From assembly GCA_910578495.1 (NCBI GenBank), contig CAJTRE010000025.1, forward strand, positions 1 through 45,987: a stretch of DNA of 45,987 nucleotides, in the 5' to 3' direction. Both the position numbers and the translations under genes were made by a program. The notes below the pieces were generated by a model. That model had not been told where the DNA came from. It ran no database searches and worked only from the letters and a program-made list of their open reading frames with translations. The DNA is from an uncultured Dorea sp. GTDB lineage: Bacteria; Bacillota; Clostridia; Lachnospirales; Lachnospiraceae. Shown here one piece after another: positions 1-6,503 of this stretch (position 1 is the first letter of the stretch; each line of letters begins with the position of its first letter).

Positions 1-27
1 TTCCTTACTGGCTGTAAGGGAGATTAA
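1..27 (+). CDS. C-terminal end of an upstream phage gene (partial)
   Basis: Frame 1 stays open from the window edge to a TAA at 25-27 and encodes only eight residues. A 30-base gap and a good ribosome site then precede the next gene. In phages of this layout the gene just upstream of the head-tail connector genes is usually the major capsid protein, so this may be its tail end. That is from gene order alone, since eight residues cannot identify a family. Confidence 0.3.
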   Translation, partial: FLTGCKGD

Positions 28-57
28 CCATAAATATATTGTAGTAGGAGGGATATA

Positions 58-327
58 ATGTTGAAAGAAGGAAACACATTAAAAAGAAGAAATTTAGAAC
101 GGATTGCAGCCGGAAGGAAAAAGGAGCTGCTGAAAGGAAAAGGCTTTAAGGAGATTGAGAAAACCGAAGAATTTTCCGGAGATACATCAGAATCAGAGGA
201 ATCTGCAAAAGATATATCAGGTTTAAAAGCGGATGAGTTGAGAGCACTGGCGAAAGAGAAGGGGATTGAGGGTTATGAATCTCTGACAACGAAAGAATTG
301 CGAGAAGTTTTGAAAGGCGTGGTTTAA
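58..327 (+). CDS. Small phage head-tail region protein with a Rho-N/SAP-like C-terminal segment
   Basis: This is an 89-residue, highly charged protein. The start ATG is preceded by AGGAGGG at a normal distance. The N-terminal half is Lys/Arg/Glu-rich and probably disordered or helical. The last ~35 residues (LKADELRALAKEKGIEGYES... LREVL) have the two-helix pattern of Rho N-terminal or SAP-like domains, which often bind nucleic acid and often occur as small proteins after phage capsid genes. The stop codon abuts the GTG start of the next gene, so it belongs to the structural operon. Its exact role is unknown. Confidence 0.7.
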   Translation: MLKEGNTLKRRNLERIAAGRKKELLKGKGFKEIEKTEEFSGDTSESEESAKDISGLKADELRALAKEKGIEGYESLTTKELREVLKGVV

Positions 328-663
328 GTGGAAAATCTTGAAAAGTTGAAAGTTCTTACCGGAGAGAGTAACGAGGAGTTGCTCTCTCTTTTGCTGGAAG
401 AAGCAGAAGCGTTTGTACTTTCCTATACCAACCGAACTCAGATGGTTTTAGGACTCGATAAATCGGTGAGGGATTTAGCAGTGATTGCTCTAAACCGTAT
501 GGGAACAGAGGGAGAACTAAGCCGGAATGCAGCAGGGGAATCGTATAGCTTTGACAATGCACCGAAACATATTTATCGAACGCTTGATAATTATCGGCTT
601 GCAAGAGTGGGAGGGAAAGTATATGAGGCAAAAAAGAAACCGCCTGAAGGAGTACAGACATAA
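328..663 (+). CDS. Phage head-tail connector protein (gp6-like)
   Basis: The 111-residue product begins at a GTG immediately after the preceding stop. Length, position directly after the capsid region and the helical pattern (LKVLTGESNEELLSLLLEEA, then a run resembling VRDLAVIALNRMG) match the small all-helical DNA-packaging/head-tail connector family (HK97 gp6-like, Phage_connect). Members form a ring under the portal and close the capsid after DNA packaging. The 3' end overlaps the next gene by 41 bases, indicating tight translational coupling. The family call rests on pattern and order, not on a search. Confidence 0.75.
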   Translation: MENLEKLKVLTGESNEELLSLLLEEAEAFVLSYTNRTQMVLGLDKSVRDLAVIALNRMGTEGELSRNAAGESYSFDNAPKHIYRTLDNYRLARVGGKVYEAKKKPPEGVQT

Positions 664-985
664 AACTGCACTATTGAAGAAAGACACAGAGGGCGGAACA
701 TACATAGAATATGGCACGCAAAGCTCTTTTAAAGCTGAGATGTGGACGGGAGGAGGAAGACTCCAGCAGGAAACCTATGGAATCCGGCTTCCAAACATTA
801 GAAATTTGCGAATTAAAGGAAGCTATAAGGAATTCACAGAGGGCAGCAGGACGTATTATGAATTTGAGGACGGCATGCGCATTACGGTTAATGATGGAAT
901 TTGCATTTATACGGAAGAACCGGATTACAAGGTGATAGCAATCTACCCATACAGGTTTTTGACGTTGGAGGTAGAACGGATATGA
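623..985 (+). CDS. Phage head-closure / head-tail adaptor protein
   Basis: I choose the ATG at 623 (MRQKRNRL...), which has GGGAGG a few bases upstream. Upstream in-frame ATGs lie deep inside the preceding gene. The product is 120 residues, beta-rich, with a repeated pattern of short strands (ITVNDGICIYTEEPDYKVIAIYP). This is the size, composition and position of SPP1 gp16-like head-closure proteins, which plug the connector and form the docking surface for the tail. The stop overlaps the next start as ATGA-type coupling at 982-985. Confidence 0.65.
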   Translation: MRQKRNRLKEYRHKTALLKKDTEGGTYIEYGTQSSFKAEMWTGGGRLQQETYGIRLPNIRNLRIKGSYKEFTEGSRTYYEFEDGMRITVNDGICIYTEEPDYKVIAIYPYRFLTLEVERI

Positions 986-1479
986 TACGTGGAATCAAAG
1001 GGGTGGAAGATCGGCTGAAAAAGATGGAGCAGATAGATTGTAGTGTTGCAGTAGGAAAAGGGATAGAGTTCGTGCAGGGAGCGGCAAAAAGAACAGTTAG
1101 AAAAAATGATGGTGTGTTGGAGAAATCCATTTTAACGGAAGTAAGAGGAAGGCCGTTGCGTACAGAGGGAATCTGTTTTACAAATGCACCGCATAATCAA
1201 TTCATAGAGTTTGGCACAGGTCCAAGAGGACAGGCGAATCATAAGGGCATATCACCAAATGTTGCAGTATCTTATTCGCAGTCTCCGTGGTGGATTCACG
1301 AAAGCCAGATTGAAAGAAGAGTGGCAGAAAAGTATAAATTTTTCTACATAGACACACCGGAAGGAAGGTTCTACCAGTGTTCCGGTCAGCCTGCGAAACC
1401 GTATTTATACCCGGCTCTAAAAAATAATGTAGATGAGGTAATGGAAATCATCAGAAAGGAGATAGAGAAACAGTTATGA
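982..1479 (+). CDS. HK97 gp10-family phage protein (tail completion)
   Basis: The 165-residue product starts at an ATG overlapping the preceding TGA. A helical N-terminus (GVEDRLKKMEQI...) is followed by FIEFGTGPRG and a C-terminal KPYLYPALKNN segment. The phrase 'EFGT' and the terminal 'P(F/Y)L.PAL' are characteristic of the HK97 gp10 family, which takes part in head-tail joining or tail completion. It overlaps the next gene by four bases. The order connector, closure, gp10, terminator, tail tube is the standard siphovirus order. Confidence 0.85.
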   Translation: MIRGIKGVEDRLKKMEQIDCSVAVGKGIEFVQGAAKRTVRKNDGVLEKSILTEVRGRPLRTEGICFTNAPHNQFIEFGTGPRGQANHKGISPNVAVSYSQSPWWIHESQIERRVAEKYKFFYIDTPEGRFYQCSGQPAKPYLYPALKNNVDEVMEIIRKEIEKQL

Positions 1480-1835
1480 AAAATGTAAAAGATCAAGTGT
1501 TTCAAGTGTTGTGTGAAGTATTTGAGAATGTTACAGATGAATATCCGAAAGACTTTGCAACGCTTCCGGCGATCCAATATACGGAAGAAGAAAACAAAGT
1601 GCATGAACACACGACAGAGGGAGAAACAAAGTCTTATGTAAGATACTGCATGGATATATGGAATAACAGGTCTACGTCAGAAGCGGCGCTTAAAGTAGAT
1701 GAACAGATGGCGAAACTTGGGCTTGTAAGAACGTCCTGTCAGGATGCACCTGATCCCTCAGGGTGGAAGCATAAGGTGATGCGCTATGAAGCGATTATTG
1801 ATATGGAATCAGAAGAAGTATATTGGATGAATTAG
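1476..1835 (+). CDS. Probable tail terminator / tail completion protein
   Basis: The product is 119 residues and starts four bases inside the preceding gene. It sits between the gp10-like and tail-tube genes, the usual slot of the tail terminator that caps the tail tube and sets the junction with the head. The sequence has a helical N-terminus (VKDQVFQVLCEVFENV), a central strand-rich part and a conserved-looking MRYEAIID near the end. I do not recognise a specific family motif, so the call is positional. Confidence 0.6.
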   Translation: MKNVKDQVFQVLCEVFENVTDEYPKDFATLPAIQYTEEENKVHEHTTEGETKSYVRYCMDIWNNRSTSEAALKVDEQMAKLGLVRTSCQDAPDPSGWKHKVMRYEAIIDMESEEVYWMN

Positions 1836-1849
1836 AAAGGAGCAAGAAT

Positions 1850-2263
1850 ATGTTAGCAAACGGGGCGACATTAGGATATAAAAAAAGCAAAGAAGAGACA
1901 AGCTATATAGACCTTCCAGGACTGAAAGAGATTCCGGATATTGGTGTAGAGCCTGAAAAGGTAGATAATTCTGTGTTGACAGATCCATTTAAAAAGAACG
2001 AGATGGGAATTGGCGAATTACCGGATATGGTATATAAGTTCAAGTATGACAATACGAAAGCGGATTCTCCATACAGAAAAATGAGAGAGGCACAGGAGGA
2101 GGGAGAAGTATTATTCTTCCAAGATAAGTTAAAGGATGGAACGACTACGGAATATGAAGCGCAGGTAAGCGTGAAGCGTACAGGCGGCGGAGTAAATGGA
2201 GTTATTGACTTTGAATTGACTGTGTATGTACAGAGCGATATTACATATACAGATCCAGCGTAA
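1850..2263 (+). CDS. Phage major tail (tube) protein
   Basis: The start is set at ATG 1850 (MLANGATLGYKK...), with AAAGGAG ten bases upstream. An in-frame ATG at 1823 lies inside the preceding gene and lacks a ribosome site. The 137-residue product opens with a typical tail-tube N-terminus, in which an early 'G..L.Y' turn leads into 'YIDLPGLKEIPDIG'. It ends in a strand-rich segment (GGVNGVIDFELTVYVQSDI). These polymerise as the hollow tail tube around the tape-measure protein. The chaperone and tape-measure genes follow directly, supporting the call. Confidence 0.85.
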   Translation: MLANGATLGYKKSKEETSYIDLPGLKEIPDIGVEPEKVDNSVLTDPFKKNEMGIGELPDMVYKFKYDNTKADSPYRKMREAQEEGEVLFFQDKLKDGTTTEYEAQVSVKRTGGGVNGVIDFELTVYVQSDITYTDPA

Positions 2264-2276
2264 GGAGGAATAGAAC

Positions 2277-2732
2277 ATGGGATATAGTGAAGGATTAGAT
2301 GCAGAGATTTCAAGAGAAGTAGGGGAAGAGAAAAAGACAGTTGATTTTCAGGAGGAAAAATCAAAGAGAAGACCGTTTCATATCTGGGCGGTGGGGGAGA
2401 ATATGTACCGCCTGAAATTAAAGGCAAGTATGATAGGAGCGTTAGAACGAAAGTATGGAAAGAACGTCTTGAATCTGGTGTCAGATGAAGAAGGTCTGCC
2501 GCCACTTTCCGTTATGCTTACGATCATCCAGGCGGCCGCTTCGCCATGGAATCATGGGATGGATTATAACAAAGTGAAGACTGTTTATGATGAATGGTGC
2601 GACTATGGAGGAAATCAGATGGAGCTGTTGTCAGAGATTATTATGCCTACATTGGTGGTATCCGGTTTTTTTACGAAGAAACAGGGAGACATGATGATGG
2701 AAGAGTTGAAGAGCATGGACGAGACGATCTAA
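2277..2732 (+). CDS. Phage tail assembly chaperone, short form (gpG-like)
   Basis: The 151-residue product starts after AAGGAGG. It has a basic, strand-forming N-terminal third, then a helical region resembling the Firmicute phage chaperone family (LKLKASMIGALERKYG). It lies between tail tube and tape measure, where the gpG/gpGT pair is always found. The T frame overlaps it from 2594 in the -1 frame. A run of seven T at 2666-2672 lies in the correct register (T TTT TTT) for slippage. The short form is made when no slip occurs and ends at the TAA at 2730-2732. Confidence 0.85.
   Translation: MGYSEGLDAEISREVGEEKKTVDFQEEKSKRRPFHIWAVGENMYRLKLKASMIGALERKYGKNVLNLVSDEEGLPPLSVMLTIIQAAASPWNHGMDYNKVKTVYDEWCDYGGNQMELLSEIIMPTLVVSGFFTKKQGDMMMEELKSMDETI
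2666..2672 (+). promoter_or_regulatory. Putative -1 ribosomal frameshift slippery site
   Basis: Seven consecutive T bases sit in the 0 frame as the last base of GGT plus two TTT codons, a classical X XXY YYZ heptamer. Slipping back by one keeps Phe-Phe pairing in both P and A sites. It leads straight into the long open -1 frame that ends at 3106. Confidence 0.75.
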
Positions 2733-3106
2733 AAGAGGCTCCGTTGTTTTCGGATATTCTTGAAGAGTATTATTTCATTGCCTTGGAATATGGAGTAAAA
2801 GCAGAAGACTTTTATAATATGTCTCCAATGGAAATTTTTGATACGGTCAGAGCGCATAACAAGCGGGAAGAGCGGCAACGGAAAAAGGAGATATGGGATA
2901 TATTTTTAAAAGCAGAGGTTATGGCGAGGTACATCACAAAAGAAGAAGGAAAGGAACCGCCAAGACCATGGGAATACTATCCGGATATGTTCGAGGAAGA
3001 AAGAAAAGAATATGAGTCTACAGTAGAAAAAGAGCGATTCGAAGACTATAAGGACCGCAGGAGAGCGTATGTAGAAGAAATGAACAGGAGGCGCAGGGAG
3101 AGTTAA
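2672..3106 (+). CDS. T extension of the tail chaperone, expressed by -1 frameshift (gpGT-like)
   Basis: This frame has no convincing start or ribosome site of its own but is open across the 3' part of the chaperone gene. After a -1 slip on the T7 run the ribosome would read TAC GAA GAA..., giving a fusion of about 276 residues starting at 2277. The extension is acidic/basic and helical. It has a Tyr-rich patch (ILEEYYFIALEYGVKAEDFYNMSP) typical of the T domain that contacts tape measure and tube monomers. The last ~70 residues are charged (KREERQRKKE..., YVEEMNRRRRES). The slip is inferred from the sequence, not demonstrated. Confidence 0.75.
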   Translation, partial: YEETGRHDDGRVEEHGRDDLKEAPLFSDILEEYYFIALEYGVKAEDFYNMSPMEIFDTVRAHNKREERQRKKEIWDIFLKAEVMARYITKEEGKEPPRPWEYYPDMFEEERKEYESTVEKERFEDYKDRRRAYVEEMNRRRRES

Positions 3107-3142
3107 CCCTGCGCTTTTAATGTGAAGGAAGGAGGTGGAGTT

Positions 3143-6094
3143 ATGGGGAAAATACTAGAACGTCTGGAAGTTGTGCTGGAGATGGATCAAGGGAAGCTGG
3201 ATAAGGGAGTCACGAAAGCTCGAAGAAGCGTAAAAGAGATGGTCAATTCCGTAAATGCAGAAATACAGAAGATTAAAAGTCCAATGAGAAATTTGGTAGA
3301 TGATGAAAGTGCAGAGATGTTAAGCAGGACAAAGGACATGATCAAAAAATCTTTTGCAGACATGAAAAGCGGGAAAATCTTTTCGGCAATGAAAGAGGGA
3401 ATGAAAGCCTACGCAAAAGAAGCGCAGATGGCAGCAGGCATAAGAGTACATTCAGACGATTATCTTGAGGTGCAGAAAGCAATTGCGAGTACGGAAAAGC
3501 AATTAAATTCTCTTATTGATCGCCAAGATAAAATGAAAAGTGTCGGGGCAGATGAGAGCGGAAAAGGCTGGAAAGCGTTACAGTATGATATAGAGAATGC
3601 CAAAAGAACTTTAGAAGCATATAAAAGCGAAGCGCAAAATATGAGAACTGCCGGAGAGGATACGACGATTACCAATACCGGAAAGATGGGCAGTGGGAGT
3701 AAGGTACAGGCCGCTGTGGCAGGCGTTAGCTATATTCCGCCAAAAGTAAGAGAGATACAGGCAAGTATTGGCGGGACAATAAAAAGAATGCCATATATAG
3801 GGAGAGCGGCTACAAAGGCTTCCTATATAGCTTCAAAGGCTTTTGGCGGATTGAGAGCAGTATTTCAAAAGATACAGCCGGCTATTCGTAAAGTAGCAGG
3901 AGTATTCGGCGCACTGATACAAAAGTTTGCAAGTGGAATTCCGATTATAGGAAGGCTGGCTAACAAACAGAATGGTTTAGGAAAAAGTTCAAACAGGCTG
4001 AGAGGCGGCTTATCACAGCTTATGACAACCATAAAATTCATGGCTATGAGTATGTTGCTATATGGCTCTATAGCGGCCATGAAGAGAGGATTTCAAGATC
4101 TGGCAAAGTATAGCGGAAGTGCCAATGCAAGTATTTCATCGTTAATGAGTAGTCTTGCTACATTAAGAAACAGTCTTGCGGCGGCATTTGCGCCGGTACT
4201 TGATGTTGTTGCTCCAATATTGAACACGCTTATATCCTACATCATATCAGCCATTAACGCAGTAGGAAAACTGTTTGCCGCACTTGGTGGAAAGGGCACC
4301 TATATACAGGCGAAATCTGTAAATCAGGATTACGCCTCGAGTCTTGGAGGAGCTGCTTCTAATGCAGATAAGGCTGCAAAGGCAACAGAAAAGTACAAAA
4401 AGACATTGATGGGGTTCGACAAGATCAATAAACTGGAAGATACTTCAGATTCCAATTCCGGAGGAGGCTCTGGAGGTGGAGGAGGAACTTCAGGCGGCTT
4501 GTCACCGTCAGATATGTTTGAAACAGTTGAAATAGGCAGTGATATTCAAGGGCTAGCGCAGAAGATCAAAGAAGCATGGGCGAAAGCTGATTTTACAGAG
4601 ATTGGTGTGATGCTAGGCGAAAAGCTGAACAGCGCATTGGAAAGCATACCATGGGACAAGATAAAGGAAACCTCAAGGAAAATTGCCAAAAGCATTGCTA
4701 CCTTTTTAAACGGATTTCTGGAAGGAACAGATTGGAAGCTGGTAGGCAAGACGATTGGCGAGGGGCTCAATACTTGTATAGAGTTTGCATATACCTTTGT
4801 GACTACGTTTAATTGGTCAAAACTTGGTACGGCAATCGCTGATTCTATCAATGGGGCGTTTGAAACGATTGATTTTGCAAAAGCCGGAAAAACATTATCC
4901 GAGCTGACCAAAGGACTTTTAGATACTCTGATTAAGGCGGTTGAAAATACAAACTGGAAATTGATTGGAGAGAAGATACGGGAGTTCCTTGTAAATATTG
5001 ACTGGGGAGGTATCGTATCTAGAATTGCAGAACTTTTTGGAGCGGCAGTCGGCGGACTTGGAGCAATGATCGGCGGGCTGATTGGTGATGCATTTTCAAA
5101 TATCGGACAGTATTTTGACGAAAGGATTCAGACATGTGGCGGAAACATCGTTGAAGGGCTGCTTCTTGGAATTGTGGACGGTATTAAATCGATCGGGACA
5201 TGGCTCTATGAACATTTGGTGGAGCCTTTTATTAAAGGAGTAAAAAAAGGGTTTGGAATCCACAGCCCGTCTACAGTTATGAAAGAGTTAGGTATCTTCT
5301 TAATCGAAGGCCTGAAAAATGGAGTATTGGATACCATCTCTAATATAGGTTCGTGGCTGAAGAAGAATGTGGTTGACAAGATTGTGAGCGGGCTATCAGA
5401 ACTAAAAGACGGAGCAGTATGTAATATAAAAGCGGCAGTATCTTTGATAAAGTCTGGTTGGAAATCCTTGACAGATTTTGTTGGAGATAAAGTAAAGACG
5501 GCGGTATCATTGGCGAGATCTGGCTGGTCATCGTTATCCAGTTTCGTTGGAACTGCTGTGAAGGCTTTTCTGAGTTTGAAGAAGAAAGGCTGGTCATCGT
5601 TATCTAAGTTTGTAGGAAGCTCAGTGAAAGCAAAGGTATCTTTGATAAAAAGCGGATGGAAGTCAATTACATCATGGGTATTGGGAAAGGTGAATGCGAT
5701 CAAACTGCCGTTCAAACTTCCTAAAATCAAGGTGAAATGGGGTTCTAAAACAGTATTAGGATTTAAGATTACTTATCCGAATGGATTTGAAACATATGCC
5801 AAGGGCGGTTTCCCTACAAAGGGACAGATGTTTATTGCAAATGAGGCAGGTCCGGAGATGGTAGGAACCATGGACGGAAAGTCAGCCGTTGCAAACAGAA
5901 ACCAGATTACAACAGGTATTGCGAATGCGGTATATCCGGCAGTGTATAATGCGATGATTGCGGCATTGTCACGAATGGGCGGGAATAACAGTGAAATTCG
6001 TGTGTATCTAGGAAATAAGGAAATTACAGATTACTTCGTAGATGAAATTCGGAGAGAGACAAAAGCAACCGGAAAGAACCCGGTATTTGTATAG
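3143..6094 (+). CDS. Phage tail tape-measure protein
   Basis: I place the start at ATG 3143, six bases after GGAGGT. A GTG at 3122 is in frame but overlaps the ribosome site. The 983-residue product is by far the longest of the module. The first ~190 residues are helical/coiled coil. A basic region (~190-290) leads to a hydrophobic stretch around residues 295-320 (IKFMAMSMLLYGSIAAM). A Gly/Ser linker follows near residues 440-455. Amphipathic 'W...G' segments come next, then four 22-residue repeats at 5438-5701, then a C-terminal AKGGFPTKGQMFIANEAGPE motif common in tape measures. It sets tail length and is injected with the DNA. About 0.9 kb per 300 residues predicts a tail in the ordinary siphovirus range. 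Confidence 0.93.
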   Translation: MGKILERLEVVLEMDQGKLDKGVTKARRSVKEMVNSVNAEIQKIKSPMRNLVDDESAEMLSRTKDMIKKSFADMKSGKIFSAMKEGMKAYAKEAQMAAGIRVHSDDYLEVQKAIASTEKQLNSLIDRQDKMKSVGADESGKGWKALQYDIENAKRTLEAYKSEAQNMRTAGEDTTITNTGKMGSGSKVQAAVAGVSYIPPKVREIQASIGGTIKRMPYIGRAATKASYIASKAFGGLRAVFQKIQPAIRKVAGVFGALIQKFASGIPIIGRLANKQNGLGKSSNRLRGGLSQLMTTIKFMAMSMLLYGSIAAMKRGFQDLAKYSGSANASISSLMSSLATLRNSLAAAFAPVLDVVAPILNTLISYIISAINAVGKLFAALGGKGTYIQAKSVNQDYASSLGGAASNADKAAKATEKYKKTLMGFDKINKLEDTSDSNSGGGSGGGGGTSGGLSPSDMFETVEIGSDIQGLAQKIKEAWAKADFTEIGVMLGEKLNSALESIPWDKIKETSRKIAKSIATFLNGFLEGTDWKLVGKTIGEGLNTCIEFAYTFVTTFNWSKLGTAIADSINGAFETIDFAKAGKTLSELTKGLLDTLIKAVENTNWKLIGEKIREFLVNIDWGGIVSRIAELFGAAVGGLGAMIGGLIGDAFSNIGQYFDERIQTCGGNIVEGLLLGIVDGIKSIGTWLYEHLVEPFIKGVKKGFGIHSPSTVMKELGIFLIEGLKNGVLDTISNIGSWLKKNVVDKIVSGLSELKDGAVCNIKAAVSLIKSGWKSLTDFVGDKVKTAVSLARSGWSSLSSFVGTAVKAFLSLKKKGWSSLSKFVGSSVKAKVSLIKSGWKSITSWVLGKVNAIKLPFKLPKIKVKWGSKTVLGFKITYPNGFETYAKGGFPTKGQMFIANEAGPEMVGTMDGKSAVANRNQITTGIANAVYPAVYNAMIAALSRMGGNNSEIRVYLGNKEITDYFVDEIRRETKATGKNPVFV
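5438..5701 (+). repeat. Four 22-codon repeats in the tape-measure gene
   Basis: Copies begin at 5438, 5504, 5570 and 5636. Each encodes a variant of [VL]SL..(S/K)GW.S(L/I)..(F/W)V...VKA. The Trp and Val-Gly positions are the best kept. The period is exact at 66 bases, while the DNA has diverged, so the repeat is selected at the protein level. Confidence 0.85.
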
Positions 6095-6136
6095 GAGAGG
6101 TGCCCCTCTCCTATATTTCAACAAGGAGGTGGGAAA

Positions 6137-6490
6137 GTGCTGCGATTTGATGAAGTGGATGTTCCGGAACCAAAGTCAATCACTGTTGTTCCGGAAAAGA
6201 TATGGTCCAAAAGTACCGGGCGTGGAGATAATGGGAAGATGACAGGAGATATAGTAGCGATAAAGACGACTATTAAAATTGAATGGGCTGTATTGAGCGC
6301 AAAGCAGATTGAGAAAATTGATCGTATTTTGTCAAAAGCTTTTTTTAAATGCACGTTTTTAAATCCACGAAAGGGAAATGAAAAAACTACGTTATCAGTT
6401 TACGCAAGTTCGCCTAGTTATCCTGTATATTCGTATGTAAAGGGTTATCCGGAATATGTAGGAGTTGCAGTAGATTTGGTTGAACAATAA
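6137..6490 (+). CDS. Phage tail protein between tape measure and baseplate (DUF6711-like)
   Basis: The product is 117 residues from a GTG start placed after AAGGAGGTGG. It opens with LRFDEVDVPEPKSITVVPEKIW, alternating short strands. It has SAKQIEKIDRIL in the middle and a strand-rich end (YPVYSYVKGYPEYVGVAVDLVEQ). Position directly after the tape measure suits a small distal-tail or tail-hub component. I associate it with the DUF6711 group of Firmicute phages from order and sequence feel only. It overlaps no neighbour, and the next gene starts 13 bases downstream. Confidence 0.65.
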   Translation: MLRFDEVDVPEPKSITVVPEKIWSKSTGRGDNGKMTGDIVAIKTTIKIEWAVLSAKQIEKIDRILSKAFFKCTFLNPRKGNEKTTLSVYASSPSYPVYSYVKGYPEYVGVAVDLVEQ

Positions 6491-6503
6491 GGATGGTATA
6501 AAA

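Noticed and set aside
2594..2671. Independent start for the T-frame protein at 2594
   Set aside because: No ribosome site; the first ~26 residues are an out-of-frame reading of the chaperone, and the frameshift explains the frame better.
5206..5730. Long - strand open frame opposite the tape-measure gene
   Set aside because: It mirrors the codon pattern of the repeats on the real strand and has no start signal or family resemblance.
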